DNA of 64,000 nucleotides from Dyella kyungheensis (lineage in GTDB: Bacteria > Pseudomonadota > Gammaproteobacteria > Xanthomonadales > Rhodanobacteraceae). Below the pieces are notes generated by a model that did not search any database, was not told the origin of the DNA, and saw only the letters and a program-made list of their open reading frames with translations. The stretch is taken from assembly GCF_016905005.1 (NCBI RefSeq), contig NZ_JADIKC010000001.1, forward strand, positions 124,001 to 188,000. The letters run 5' to 3'. The position numbers were made by a program, and so were the translations under genes. Position 1 is the stretch's first letter, and every line of letters starts with the position of its first letter. Shown piece after piece: positions 9,294-17,995 of the stretch.

Positions 9294-10424
9294 TCAGTAC
9301 CAGTCGAGCAGCGACACGCCGATGCCGAGATAGGTCGCGTTATGGTTGTAGTCGATCATGCTTTCGCCGTAACCCTTGAACAATTCCATGTAGCCGCGCA
9401 GGTTGCCGGCCACCGGGAACGACCAGGTGAATTGCGCCGCGCCGTGGCTCTCGCTGCCGGCACGCAGGGAATGGCGCAGCATCAGGCCGAATTCCTGGCC
9501 CTTCCATTCGTGGATGATCTGCATGTCGGCCCGGCCCATGTAATTGTCGATGTCCGGGTTGTTGTCATCCGGGCCGCCCTCGGGAATGCGCCACCAGGGG
9601 CGGAACATCACCGTCCAGGTCGGACGCTCGAAACCGATGTAACCCATCACGCGGTTCCAGCTGCGCGACAGCGGATCGGATTGCCCGTTGGATTCGTGAT
9701 CGAGGCCGATGCCGAGCAGGCGTCCATTCCATCCGGCCAGCTGGTAGTTCGTGTTGAACATCAGCATGACTTCGGGTTCGTAGTTGGTTTCGCGGAAGGG
9801 GCGCGATTCCTTTTCGTTGTAGACCTGCCAGCGGGACGACTGGGTAAACGCGGCCCATATATCGCCTTCGTCGCCGAACACGCCCTGCCAGAGTTTGGTC
9901 TTCAGGCTCAGCTGGAACTTGCTCTCGATGTTGTCCAGCTGCTCCGGCGAGGTCACCGTATTGAGCGGATTGGGACTGTTGGGCTGGCGGTTCTGGTTGC
10001 TGCTGGCGAAGAACGGCATCACCACGATGGGCTTGTAGCCGCGCAGATTGAAGGTGCCGAGCTTGCTCTCCGGCGAAAGCTCCCAGCGGCTGTCGAGCAG
10101 CGACAGCGGCTTTACTTCCGGCGTGGCCTCGGCGCTCTCGGTGGCAGCGATCTGCGTGCTCGTCCTGGGCGTTTCGTGGCCGAACGCATTGGTCGAAGGT
10201 GTCGTCGACGGCGGAACAGGCGCCTGGGCAGCAGCATCGCTCTTCTTTTGCGCTGCGGGGAGATTGTCGCGTCCCGTTGCCCGGTCGTAGCAGGCGAGGC
10301 GCTGCGCATCCGTCTCGATCGCGGTGCATGCGCGAATGTCCATCGGACTGGGGTTCTGCGCATGCGCAGCGAAGGTAGGCAGGCCAAGCGTGATCGAAAG
10401 GGCTGCCAGGGAAGTACGTCGCAT
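9294..10424 (-). CDS. pldA: Outer-membrane phospholipase A
   Basis: 376 aa from the ATG at 10424 (signal peptide MRRTSLAALSITLGLPTFAAHA); earlier starts at 10436 (ATG) and 10457 (GTG) are possible. After an N-terminal linker of ~100 residues rich in Ala, Thr and Pro comes the OMPLA barrel. The catalytic motif DHESNGQSDPLSRSWNRV supplies His and Ser, with the following Asn region typical of the family. The protein ends in an aromatic residue (LLDWY), as barrel proteins do. It hydrolyses phospholipids that reach the outer leaflet. The family needs calcium and dimerisation for activity. Confidence 0.92.
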   Translation of the reverse strand: MRRTSLAALSITLGLPTFAAHAQNPSPMDIRACTAIETDAQRLACYDRATGRDNLPAAQKKSDAAAQAPVPPSTTPSTNAFGHETPRTSTQIAATESAEATPEVKPLSLLDSRWELSPESKLGTFNLRGYKPIVVMPFFASSNQNRQPNSPNPLNTVTSPEQLDNIESKFQLSLKTKLWQGVFGDEGDIWAAFTQSSRWQVYNEKESRPFRETNYEPEVMLMFNTNYQLAGWNGRLLGIGLDHESNGQSDPLSRSWNRVMGYIGFERPTWTVMFRPWWRIPEGGPDDNNPDIDNYMGRADMQIIHEWKGQEFGLMLRHSLRAGSESHGAAQFTWSFPVAGNLRGYMELFKGYGESMIDYNHNATYLGIGVSLLDWY

Positions 10425-10557
10425 CGTGGGAGTCATCCTGGGCGGGCGTGCGAACACAAACGCAGTGCCGGGGACCGATCAAATACCAGCGCCTTGCTGT
10501 ATCGCATGTGACGACGCGGGCCGCCGTTGCCGGCGACCCGCGTCGGAAGACCCCATC

Positions 10558-11040
10558 TTACTGGTTGTGGTTCAACCAGGCTTCGTACTGTTTCTTGGTC
10601 ACGCGGCCGGCGTGCCCTTTGTCCACATAAGCCCAGTCGTTGGCCAGCAACGGATAGGCCGATGCGTCGTTCTCCGAAATATAGCTCTTGCCATTGGCGA
10701 GCTGCTCGAAACTCGGCGCCGGACCGGGATTGACCGGCGGAACGCTCGAATTGATCGTGACCTGCTGGCCCGCACTGGCAGTCTGTGCCTGTGTGCCGCC
10801 CGGCGGAGGCGGCGGCGTGGGTTGCGTGGCGGGCATGACCTGGGTCGGTACCGGAGGCGTCGGTCGCGCGGACATGTCCTGCCCGGGCGGCGGCGGAGGC
10901 GGCGGCGTTGCCGGCATGCTTTGCACCGGTTGCGGCGGAGGCGGTGGAGTTGGCATGGTCTGGTCCTGCGCCAACACCGAACCGGCCAGCATCATCGAGC
11001 CGGCGGTAACAAGAGCGATCAAGGGTGTGCGGGATTTCAT
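10558..11040 (-). CDS. Secreted proline-rich protein with a degenerate EF-hand-like C-terminus
   Basis: 160 aa from the ATG at 11040, which a GGAG eight bases upstream favours over the ATG at 11046. Signal peptide MKSRTPLIALVTAGSMMLAGSVLA. Residues ~25-95 are a low-complexity tract of PPPPP blocks alternating with Met, Gln and Thr. The last ~50 residues read FEQLANGKSYISENDASAYPLL...YVDKGHAGRVTKKQYEAWL. This has the spacing of two EF-hands whose calcium-binding Asp residues are mostly lost. No known function; periplasmic or cell-surface. Divergent from the ycaQ gene. Confidence 0.78.
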   Translation of the reverse strand: MKSRTPLIALVTAGSMMLAGSVLAQDQTMPTPPPPPQPVQSMPATPPPPPPPGQDMSARPTPPVPTQVMPATQPTPPPPPGGTQAQTASAGQQVTINSSVPPVNPGPAPSFEQLANGKSYISENDASAYPLLANDWAYVDKGHAGRVTKKQYEAWLNHNQ

Positions 11041-11192
11041 CGTCATGACTCCATGCCAGAATGCGTGGCTTGTGAACGGATGCGCGCGATGGGGCAGGGA
11101 TGGAATGCGTGTCGCGCTGCATGTCCTTCGCGCTGTGGACCAAACTAACAAAACACGGCTAAATGCCGCCTCAATAAAGGCATCGTGAACAC

Positions 11193-12467
11193 GTGAAACC
11201 CTCGTTACCGTTGTCGGTTTCTTCATCCGCATCACACACGGCGTTGAAGTTGGTGCAGGCACAGCGTCTGCACCTGGCGGCGCAAGGTCTGCTCAACAAG
11301 CCGAAGTCGCGTGCAAAGCCCGCCGACGTGGTGGCGGCGGTGACGCGCATGCGGCTGTTGCAGATCGACAGCATCCATGTGGTGGCGCGCAGTCCTTACC
11401 TGGTGCTGCACTCGCGTCTTGGCGACTACGAGCCGCAATGGCTGGAGGATGCATTGGAGGCCGGTCGCATCGCCGAAAGCTGGGCGCACGAAGCGTGCTT
11501 CGTGCCGGCGACGGATCTTGCATTGCATCAGGCCTGGCGCATGCAACGTTCGATGCACTGGGCGTCCAAGCACGCCGATCGCATGCACCGGGAACATCGC
11601 GATGGCATGGATGGCTTGCTTGCGCGTATTCGCGACAACGGTGCGGCACGCGCGGCGGATTTCGAAAGCGAAACGCGCGGCGGCGGTGGCTGGTGGTCGT
11701 GGAAGCCGGAAAAGCGCTGGCTGGAAGCGTGGTTCGCGCTCGGCGAATTGATGGTGACGCGGCGCGAGCGCTTCCAGCGCGTGTACGACCTGACGGAACG
11801 CGTGCTCGAGAAACTCGATCCACCGATGGATCGCGGCTTGCTCGCACTCGATCACGAGGCGTTGCGTCGCCGCTTCATCCTGGACAGCGTGCGCGCACTC
11901 GGCATCGCGCAGGCACGCTGGATTGCCGACTACTACCGCCTGAAACCTGCCGTCACCGACAAGGAACTGGCGCCGCTGGTGGCCGACGGCGAACTGCTGA
12001 TGGTGCAGGTGGCCGGCTGGACCGTGCCCGCGTATGTGCACCGCGATCACGCCGCGCTGTTGCTGCAGGCATCGTCAGGCCAGTTGCGCGCGACGCACAC
12101 CGCATTGCTGTCGCCGTTCGATCCGGTGGTATGGGATCGTGCGCGCGCCGAAGCGCTGTTCGGTTTCGAATACACCATCGAGTGCTACGTGCCGGCGCCC
12201 AAGCGGCGCTATGGCTACTACGTGTTGCCCGTGCTCCATCGTGGAGCGCTGGTGGGAAGACTGGATGCGAAGGCACATCGTCGCGAGGGCGTGTTCGAGG
12301 TCAAGGCGCTGTACCTCGAACCGGAGGTGGAGCCTACCCCGCGCCTGCTAGAAGAAGTGGCTGGCGCGCTGCGCACCACGGCGCAATGGCACGGAACCCC
12401 CAAGGTGAAAATCGCACGCAGCCGGCCCGCGTCGGTGGCCGCAGCGCTGCGTGCGTTGCTGCGCTGA
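11193..12467 (+). CDS. ycaQ: Winged-helix DNA glycosylase, YcaQ/AlkX family
   Basis: 424 aa from a GTG at 11193. HTH_42 (YcaQ) family: arrays of winged helices. The QxD catalytic motif of YcaQ-type enzymes is visible as Q57-I-D59 (MRLLQIDSIHVVARSPYLVLHSR), where the AlkZ branch has QxQ. E. coli YcaQ unhooks interstrand cross-links and removes bulky alkylated purines, so this is a likely cytosolic repair enzyme. The C-terminal half contains LSPFDPVVWDR and YGYYVLPVL, also family hallmarks. Confidence 0.9.
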   Translation: MKPSLPLSVSSSASHTALKLVQAQRLHLAAQGLLNKPKSRAKPADVVAAVTRMRLLQIDSIHVVARSPYLVLHSRLGDYEPQWLEDALEAGRIAESWAHEACFVPATDLALHQAWRMQRSMHWASKHADRMHREHRDGMDGLLARIRDNGAARAADFESETRGGGGWWSWKPEKRWLEAWFALGELMVTRRERFQRVYDLTERVLEKLDPPMDRGLLALDHEALRRRFILDSVRALGIAQARWIADYYRLKPAVTDKELAPLVADGELLMVQVAGWTVPAYVHRDHAALLLQASSGQLRATHTALLSPFDPVVWDRARAEALFGFEYTIECYVPAPKRRYGYYVLPVLHRGALVGRLDAKAHRREGVFEVKALYLEPEVEPTPRLLEEVAGALRTTAQWHGTPKVKIARSRPASVAAALRALLR

Positions 12468-12470
12468 AGA

Positions 12471-12953
12471 TCAATGCGCGCTGGCGTTGCTTGCCGGGCT
12501 CACGGGTGCGCAGGACTTGCCCTTCAGCGTTTCGCGCAACTGCTTGGCCAACGCCGTGCAGCGGGCACCCATCAGGGGGCGCTTGTTGGGGTCGACCGAA
12601 TCCTGCAGCAGGCTGGTGCGCATGTCCTGATAGCGGGACTGCAGCTGGTCGGCCGGGTACACGCCAGCGGCCGCATGGCAGGACATGTAACTGGCCAGAT
12701 AGTCGTCGCAGGCCGCAATGCCTGTGCTATTGGGCAACGGGCTGCCGCCGGAGGTGGTCACCGTGCCGGTGCGGGGTTTGCTCGTGGTCGTGCCGGCGCT
12801 GGCAGCGCGCGAACCTGATGGAGCGGTGGTAGCGGTGCTGCCATGCGCCGTGGTGACCGGTCGCGTTTCGGGCTTGCTGGAGCAGCCGGCCAGGATGACG
12901 CCACCGGCGGCCAGGGCAAGGAGGGCAAGACGGTGGTGGCGACGGAACATCAT
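12471..12953 (-). CDS. Small lipoprotein of unknown function
   Basis: 160 aa from the first of two ATGs at 12953, with AGGAGA seven bases ahead. Lipobox LAAGGVILAGCSS predicts lipid attachment at the Cys. A Ser/Thr-rich linker of ~55 residues leads to a compact domain with four Cys (CDDYLASYMSCH..., ARCTALAKQL, GKSCAPV) and a Met/Gln-rich helix. The Cys pattern suggests two disulfides in the periplasm. I do not recognise a characterised family. It is convergent with ycaQ, four bases apart. Confidence 0.8.
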   Translation of the reverse strand: MMFRRHHRLALLALAAGGVILAGCSSKPETRPVTTAHGSTATTAPSGSRAASAGTTTSKPRTGTVTTSGGSPLPNSTGIAACDDYLASYMSCHAAAGVYPADQLQSRYQDMRTSLLQDSVDPNKRPLMGARCTALAKQLRETLKGKSCAPVSPASNASAH

Positions 12954-13119
12954 GAAAGCTTCTCCTGGCGACGATTGAGCAAGACGGGTTTTGTGCTGAT
13001 CAAGTGACGAGATGAAATGCGAAGATGGCGTGAAAATCAAACGTCTTTGAGTAAGCGCTGACGGTAGTCCATTCAGGTTTATTCCTACTGGCCTAGTCGC
13101 TTTGCGACCGGGGAGCGGC

Positions 13120-13283
13120 TATGATGCACATACTGTGTTTGCTGGGGTCACCAGAGTTTTGTGACCCGATGCCGCTGATCTCGATCTAGCCTCATCGCCT
13201 CACCCCTAGGGTTTCCTTGCACACCAGTAAGCCGGCCTGCACATGTCGGGCTGAGTCTGTTCAAATCCTATGGAGTGATTTAC
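13120..13283 (+). promoter_or_regulatory. Promoter and long leader of the first cold-shock gene
   Basis: A -10 box TATGAT (13120-13125) has only a weak -35. Transcription should start near 13133, leaving a ~150-base untranslated leader. The segment just after the start, ACTGTGTTTGCTGGGGTCAC, and a later CAGTAAGCCG block both recur at the second cold-shock gene, at equivalent positions. Leaders of this length fold as temperature switches in E. coli cspA; that role here is inferred. Upstream of 13120 the gap (12954-13119) shows nothing else. Confidence 0.6.
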
Positions 13284-13493
13284 ATGTCTGATCGTCAGAT
13301 TGGTACCGTCAAGTGGTTCAACGATGCCAAGGGCTTCGGCTTCATCAGCCGTGACAACGGCCCGGACGTTTTCGTGCATTTCCGCGCGATTCAGGGCAAC
13401 GGCTTCAAGAGCCTGCAGGAAGGCCAGAAGGTCTCCTTCAAGGTCGTGCAGGGTCAGAAGGGCCTGCAGGCCGACGAAGTGATCCCGCAGTAA
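13284..13493 (+). CDS. Cold-shock domain protein, copy 1
   Basis: 69 aa, a single cold-shock domain with RNP1 (KGFGFISR) and RNP2-like (DVFVHFRAI) motifs. It begins [14 protein letters not shown]. The start is the ATG at 13284 with GGAG ahead; an in-frame ATG three codons earlier lacks spacing. It binds single-stranded RNA/DNA as an RNA chaperone. 83 percent or so identical by eye to the copy at 13.8 kb. It has its own terminator, so the two are separate transcripts. Confidence 0.96.
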   Translation: MSDRQIGTVKWFNDAKGFGFISRDNGPDVFVHFRAIQGNGFKSLQEGQKVSFKVVQGQKGLQADEVIPQ

Positions 13494-13534
13494 TTAAGTA
13501 AGCCCGCGGTAATTAGGCGTTCCAAACGCCAAAG

Positions 13535-13565
13535 AAAAGGCCAGGCAGCAATGCCTGGCCTTTTT
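13535..13565 (+). terminator. Terminator of cold-shock gene 1
   Basis: A 13 bp stem (13535-13547 with 13552-13564) with a GCAA tetraloop and a T5 run. It lies 42 bases after the stop codon. The remaining gap to the second cold-shock gene holds only that gene's promoter and leader. Confidence 0.92.
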
Positions 13566-13643
13566 GTTTATTCGCAAATGTCATTGAAATGTGAAAATCA
13601 AAAGCGGTGATTAAAGCCATTCACTTGCATTAAAGAAATCCGT

Positions 13644-13798
13644 TATGCTGGATTCACTGTGGTTGCTCGGTCACGTGCGTGCCCGATGCGCGACTCTTGA
13701 TGAGTCCACATCGCTACACCCGATCCCTGCATGCGCAGTAAGCCGTCGGCCAAAGGGGAGGCTGACTTGTCTCAGCATCGAGTTGATCGGAGTGAGTC
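13644..13798 (+). promoter_or_regulatory. Promoter and long leader of the second cold-shock gene
   Basis: The -10 box TATGCT at 13644-13649 is followed by ACTGTGGTTGCTCGGTCAC, nearly the same as at the first cold-shock gene. A CAGTAAGCCG block at about 13735 is also shared. The leader is ~140 bases and includes several short inverted repeats. The conservation of noncoding bases between the two genes, while the spacers have drifted, points to a selected RNA structure or regulator site. Confidence 0.6.
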
Positions 13799-14008
13799 AT
13801 GTCGGATCGTGAAGTTGGCACTGTGAAATGGTTCAACGACGCCAAGGGCTTTGGTTTCATCAGCCGTGAAAGCGGCCCGGATGTGTTTGTGCATTTTCGG
13901 GCAATCAGCGGCTCGGGTTTCCGCAGCCTGAAAGAGGGGCAAAAGGTGAGCTTCAAGGTGGTGCAGGGGCAGAAGGGTCTGCAAGCCGATGAAGTGGCGC
14001 CCGCCTGA
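13799..14008 (+). CDS. Cold-shock domain protein, copy 2
   Basis: 69 aa, same domain and length as the copy at 13.3 kb, with substitutions mostly at the surface (RDNGPD to [16 protein letters not shown] to [10 protein letters not shown]). The ATG at 13799 follows GGAGTGAGTC. RNP motifs are intact. Tandem duplication with divergence; the two copies may answer different cues. Confidence 0.96.
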   Translation: MSDREVGTVKWFNDAKGFGFISRESGPDVFVHFRAISGSGFRSLKEGQKVSFKVVQGQKGLQADEVAPA

Positions 14009-14035
14009 GTTCATCTGGATATTTACTGCATGAAG

Positions 14036-14064
14036 AAAAGGCCGGCGCATGCCGGCCTTTTCTT
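14036..14064 (+). terminator. Terminator of cold-shock gene 2
   Basis: An 11 bp stem (14036-14046 with 14051-14061), a GCAT loop and a T-rich tail lie 28 bases after the stop. Confidence 0.88.
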
Positions 14065-14131
14065 TGGCCGGCTTTTTAGTCGCGCGCGAATTGGCGTAGC
14101 CTGCTCCGCTTATCCACGATGCGTGCCGAGC

Positions 14132-15028
14132 ATGTCCGATTCCCTTTCCGCTGCCACCGCGCTGCCCGCGCACGAACTGTTTCCCGTGTTGGCGGCCGAT
14201 GGAGCGCGAGCGGAATTGCTGCTACAGCGCCCCGCATCGGAGGCGACGCAGACGGTTTACTGGCTGCCGGCGTTGGGCGTGGCGGCCAAGCATTACCTGC
14301 CGCTGGCGCAGGCGTTGGCGGAGCGTGGGATCGCGGTGGCGATCCACGAATGGCGCGGCATCGGTTCCAGCGACAAGCGGGCCGACCGCCATCAAGACTG
14401 GGGCTACCGTCAATTGCTGGAAGACGACATACCCGCTGGCATCGCGGCCCTGCGCGCCCGCCTGCCCCGAGGGCGCCTGCTGCTGGGCGGTCACAGCCTT
14501 GGTGGCCAGCTGGCGGCCCTCTATGCCAGCGTGCATCCGCGCGACGTGGCGGCCCTGCTGGTCGTGGCCAGCGGCTCGCCCTATTGGCGCCAGTTCCCCC
14601 AGGGCCGCCTGTTGTGGTTGGCGTATGCGTCGGCACCGTGGCTGGCGCGCCTGGTCGGCCATCTGCCGGGACGGCGGATCGGCTTCGGCGGCAACGAGGC
14701 GCGGCAGCTGATCGACGACTGGGCGCGTACCGGACGCACCGGCCGCTATGCCGCCGCCGGCATGGCTGTCGATTTCGAGGCGCTGATGGGCCAGCTCGAG
14801 TTGCCGATCATCGGCGTGCGCATGCACGACGACTGGCTCGCACCGCAGGCGTCGCTGTCATGGTTGCTCGGAAAGATGCCGCGCAGCCCGAACACGCAAC
14901 AGGTGATGACGGCTGGCCAGCTGGGCATCGAGCGGGCCGATCACTTCGGCTGGATGAAAGCACCCGAGGCAGTCGCGATGCGCATCGCGCAGTGGCTGCA
15001 TGCACAAACTAGCGGTTCGGGCACTTGA
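14132..15028 (+). CDS. Alpha/beta hydrolase, serine aminopeptidase-like
   Basis: 298 aa. The frame is open back to 14030, but that start lies inside the preceding terminator, so the ATG at 14132 (MSDSLSAATALPAH) is chosen. Nucleophile elbow GGHSLGGQ places the catalytic Ser near residue 125. The likely His is in the late ERADHFGWM stretch. The oxyanion region EWRGIGSSDKR resembles hydrolases annotated as S33-like. Substrate unknown; probably cytosolic since there is no signal peptide. It ends 52 bases before the next gene and may share its transcript. Confidence 0.85.
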   Translation: MSDSLSAATALPAHELFPVLAADGARAELLLQRPASEATQTVYWLPALGVAAKHYLPLAQALAERGIAVAIHEWRGIGSSDKRADRHQDWGYRQLLEDDIPAGIAALRARLPRGRLLLGGHSLGGQLAALYASVHPRDVAALLVVASGSPYWRQFPQGRLLWLAYASAPWLARLVGHLPGRRIGFGGNEARQLIDDWARTGRTGRYAAAGMAVDFEALMGQLELPIIGVRMHDDWLAPQASLSWLLGKMPRSPNTQQVMTAGQLGIERADHFGWMKAPEAVAMRIAQWLHAQTSGSGT

Positions 15029-15080
15029 AGCCGGGACAACGCGACGGCATGTCTGGCAGAACGCTTTTCAGAGCAGGCCC

Positions 15081-16139
15081 ATGAAACTCTTCACCCCGTT
15101 TACCCAGCGCAGCATTTCGCTGCGCAACCGCATCGTCGTTGCACCGATGTGCGAATACTCCGCCACCGATGGTCTGCCCAACGACTGGCACTTCGTCCAT
15201 CTGGGCAGCCGCGCCGTGGGCGGTGCCGGACTGCTGATCACCGAAGCGACCGCGATCTCGCCCGAAGGCCGCATTTCCGCAGCCGATGTGGGGCTGTGGA
15301 ACGAGGTGCAGCAGAAGGCCTGGCAGCCGATCGTCGCCTTCATCAAGGCACACGGTGCCGCGGCCGGCGTGCAGTTGGCCCACGCGGGACGCAAGGCCAG
15401 TTCGATGCGTCCGTGGGAAGGCGGCGGTCCGCTGGCGGCCGACGCGGGCGCCTGGCAAACCGTGGCGCCGTCGGCGGTACCGTTCGATGCGCATTGGCAC
15501 GTGCCGCAGGCGCTCGACGCGGCCAGCATTGCGCAAGTGATTGCGGATTTCCGCGCCGCCGCCGAGCGCGCGCTGGCCGCCGGTTTCCAGCTGATCGAGC
15601 TGCACGGCGCGCACGGCTACCTCCTGCATCAGTTTCTTTCGCCGCTAAGCAACCAGCGCACCGACCAGTACGGCGGCAGTTTCGAGAACCGCACACGGCT
15701 GGTGCGCGAGGTGATCGCTGCCGTGCGCGAAGTGTGGCCCGAGCACCTGCCGCTGTGGCTGCGCATTTCCGCCACGGACTGGAGCGAGGGCGGCTGGGAT
15801 GTCGAGCAGACAGTGCAACTGGCCCGCGAAGTGAAGTCGATGGGCGTCGACCTGGTCGATGTCTCCAGCGGCGGACTGGTTCCGCATGTAAAGATCCCGC
15901 TGGCACCGGGCTACCAGGTGCCGTTTGCCGCCCGCGTGCGCCATGACGCCGGTGTCGCCACGGGTGCGGTGGGTCTCATCACCGAATCCACACACGCGGC
16001 GCGCATCATCGACGAGGGGGCGGCCGACCTGGTGCTGATCGCGCGCGAGAGTCTGCGCGATCCCTATTTCCCGCGCCGCGCCGCGCAGGAGCTTGGCGTT
16101 ACGATCCCTGCGCCCGAGCAATACCAGCGCGCCTGGTAA
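15081..16139 (+). CDS. NADH:flavin oxidoreductase, old yellow enzyme family
   Basis: 352 aa FMN-binding TIM barrel of the YqjM/XenA type. It begins MKLFTPFTQRSISLRNRIVVAPMCEYSA; the Cys in APMCEYSA is the redox-tuning Cys of this subclass. The substrate-binding pair in LHGAHGYLLHQFLSP and the end motif ADLVLIARESLRDPYFP are clear. It reduces activated C=C bonds in enones or nitro-esters with NADPH. The physiological substrate is unknown; the family is often tied to electrophile detoxification. Followed 14 bases later by the pirin gene, likely one operon. Confidence 0.93.
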   Translation: MKLFTPFTQRSISLRNRIVVAPMCEYSATDGLPNDWHFVHLGSRAVGGAGLLITEATAISPEGRISAADVGLWNEVQQKAWQPIVAFIKAHGAAAGVQLAHAGRKASSMRPWEGGGPLAADAGAWQTVAPSAVPFDAHWHVPQALDAASIAQVIADFRAAAERALAAGFQLIELHGAHGYLLHQFLSPLSNQRTDQYGGSFENRTRLVREVIAAVREVWPEHLPLWLRISATDWSEGGWDVEQTVQLAREVKSMGVDLVDVSSGGLVPHVKIPLAPGYQVPFAARVRHDAGVATGAVGLITESTHAARIIDEGAADLVLIARESLRDPYFPRRAAQELGVTIPAPEQYQRAW

Positions 16140-16153
16140 CTGAAGGAGAGACG

Positions 16154-17026
16154 ATGGAACAGCAACCGACACTGATCGATGGACGCGTGCACGACCTGGG
16201 CGATGGCTTCAACGTGCGACGCCTGCTGCCGGTGCTGCAGGCTCGCCATGTGGGCCCGTTCGTGTTCTTCGATTACATGGGGCCGGTGACGTTCCTCGAC
16301 GACAAGGGCATCGATGTGCGGCCGCATCCGCACATCGGCCTGGCCACGGTGACGTGGTTGTTCGATGGCGTGATCCGGCATCGCGACAGCCTCGGCAGCA
16401 TTGCCGATATCCGTGCCGGCGAAGTGAACTGGATGACGGCCGGTCGCGGCATCGTGCACTCGGAGCGCACGCCGCCGGAAGCGCGCGGCGGCGGCCTGCG
16501 CACGCACGGCATCCAGGTGTGGGTGGCGCTGCCGCAGAAAGATGCGGAGGTCGAGCCGGAATTCCACCATCACGGCGCCGACGAATTGCCGCGCATGTCG
16601 CTGCCCGGCGCGGAGCTGGTGTTGATCGCGGGCACCGGTTACGGCAAGGAATCGCCGGTGAAAGTGTTCGCGCCGATGTTCTTCATCGATGCCACGCTGG
16701 AAGAGGGCACTGAGTTGCCCTGGCCGGACCAGCACGTGGAGCGCGGCGTCTGCGTGGTGGACGGCGAAGTGGAGTGGGATGGCGTCACCGTGGTGCCGAT
16801 GCACGCGGCGGTGCAGACCGGTCCGACCTCGCCGCCGCTGCGCGCGCGCAGCAAGAGCCGCGTGATGTTGTTCGGCGGTGCGCCGCTGGATGGCGAGCGC
16901 CACCTGTGGTGGAACTTCGTGGCCAGCACGCGCGAGCGCATCGAGCAGGCCAAGGCGGACTGGGCCGCCCAGCGCATGGGCAAGGTGGTGGGCGACGAGG
17001 AAGAGTACATCCCGCTGCCGGCATGA
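16154..17026 (+). CDS. Pirin family protein
   Basis: 290 aa bicupin, the usual pirin length. The metal-binding N-terminal cupin shows RPHPHIGLATVTW, GEVNWMTAGRGIVHSE and a later Glu, matching the His3Glu site of pirins. Pirins such as YhhW have quercetinase activity, others act as redox regulators; the role here is not resolved. A good GAAGGAGAG site precedes the ATG. It follows the old yellow enzyme gene closely. Confidence 0.92.
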   Translation: MEQQPTLIDGRVHDLGDGFNVRRLLPVLQARHVGPFVFFDYMGPVTFLDDKGIDVRPHPHIGLATVTWLFDGVIRHRDSLGSIADIRAGEVNWMTAGRGIVHSERTPPEARGGGLRTHGIQVWVALPQKDAEVEPEFHHHGADELPRMSLPGAELVLIAGTGYGKESPVKVFAPMFFIDATLEEGTELPWPDQHVERGVCVVDGEVEWDGVTVVPMHAAVQTGPTSPPLRARSKSRVMLFGGAPLDGERHLWWNFVASTRERIEQAKADWAAQRMGKVVGDEEEYIPLPA

Positions 17027-17093
17027 CGCGCTGCATGCTGCATCTGCCGGAAAGGCGATTTAGGCTTCAGGGCAGGCCAACGGGGTGACGCGC

Positions 17094-17396
17094 ATGTCCG
17101 GCTACCGCAGCTTCCGCGAGTTCTATCCGTTGTACCTCAACGAACACGGCAACGTGCAATGCCGGCGCATGCACTTCGCCGGCAGCACCCTGGTGCTGGC
17201 GGTGATCGTGCTGGCCATCGTCAGCGGCAATGCGTGGTGGTTGCTGCTGGCGCCCGTGGCCGGTTATGGCTTTGCCTGGATCGGGCACTACGTGTTCGAG
17301 AAAAACCGGCCCGCGACGTTCACCCACCCGCTGTACAGCCTGATGGGCGACTGGGTGATGTACTGGCAGATCCTGCGCGGCAAGGTGAAGATCTGA
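17094..17396 (+). CDS. DUF962 / Mpo1-like membrane protein
   Basis: 100 aa from the ATG at 17094 (a GTG three codons earlier is possible). It has two or three hydrophobic segments. The family's paired His motifs are visible as NEHGNVQCRRMHFAGS and WIGHYVFEKNRPATFTHPLYS. Yeast Mpo1 is an iron-dependent dioxygenase that shortens 2-hydroxy fatty acids; the bacterial role is untested. Located at the inner membrane. Confidence 0.85.
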   Translation: MSGYRSFREFYPLYLNEHGNVQCRRMHFAGSTLVLAVIVLAIVSGNAWWLLLAPVAGYGFAWIGHYVFEKNRPATFTHPLYSLMGDWVMYWQILRGKVKI

Positions 17397-17413
17397 GTGC
17401 TACACGCGCCCTT

Positions 17414-17495
17414 TGTAGGAGCGCACCCTGTGCGCGACCGCAGAGTTGGGTGTCACTGCTCCGCCCGCTTTTTGCGCACAGGGTGCGCTCCTGCA
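17414..17495. repeat. Dispersed palindrome, copy 2 of 5
   Basis: Arms at 17414-17438 and 17473-17495 carry the same GGAGCGCACCCTGTGCG core. The inner part of the stem is less perfect than in copy 1. It lies between the convergent DUF962 and cytochrome c' genes. Confidence 0.85.
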
Positions 17496-17505
17496 GGAGG
17501 ATTGC

Positions 17506-17895
17506 TCAGCGGTACTGCTGATGGCACGACTGGCAGGTCTCGCCGATCGGCTTGATCGCCGCAGCCAGTGCCTTGCAGTCGGCCGGTGCAGCCTGCAGCG
17601 CCGCCTGGGTTTTCTCGCGCAGCTTGGTCGCCTCGTCCTTGAATGGCTGATCGACGCCCGGAAAGGCCTCATCGAAGTCGGCCTGGGTCTCCAGCAGTCG
17701 CGAAAGGTGCCGCTGCGATTGCACCGCATCGCATTTCTGTGCCTTCACGGCTGCGCTGAGCGCGCCGGCATGATGCGACATCATGGTCATCACGGTGTGC
17801 GAGTACGGTTCGCGCGAATGCAGCGCATTCATGGCAAACACGGTGCCGACGATGCCGATGGCCAGGCCAAGCACGATCAAGAGGGCGGAACGCAT
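17506..17895 (-). CDS. Periplasmic c-type cytochrome, cytochrome c'-like
   Basis: 129 aa from the ATG at 17895, which has GGGAG nine bases ahead; a longer frame starts at 17958 without support. An N-terminal hydrophobic segment (LLIVLGLAIGIVGTVFAM) is a signal peptide or anchor. The single heme motif CQSCH lies seven residues from the C-terminus (GETCQSCHQQYR). This end-placed CxxCH within a four-helix protein is characteristic of cytochrome c'/c556. It may bind small gases or carry electrons. Confidence 0.82.
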   Translation of the reverse strand: MRSALLIVLGLAIGIVGTVFAMNALHSREPYSHTVMTMMSHHAGALSAAVKAQKCDAVQSQRHLSRLLETQADFDEAFPGVDQPFKDEATKLREKTQAALQAAPADCKALAAAIKPIGETCQSCHQQYR

Positions 17896-17995
17896 GCGGT
17901 GAAACTCCCTGGAGACGCATAGGAACCCCCAGCATAGCGGCCGCCTGCAGCGGCGCACAGTTCCCGATAAAATGGCTCTTCTTCAAGATGTTGTC

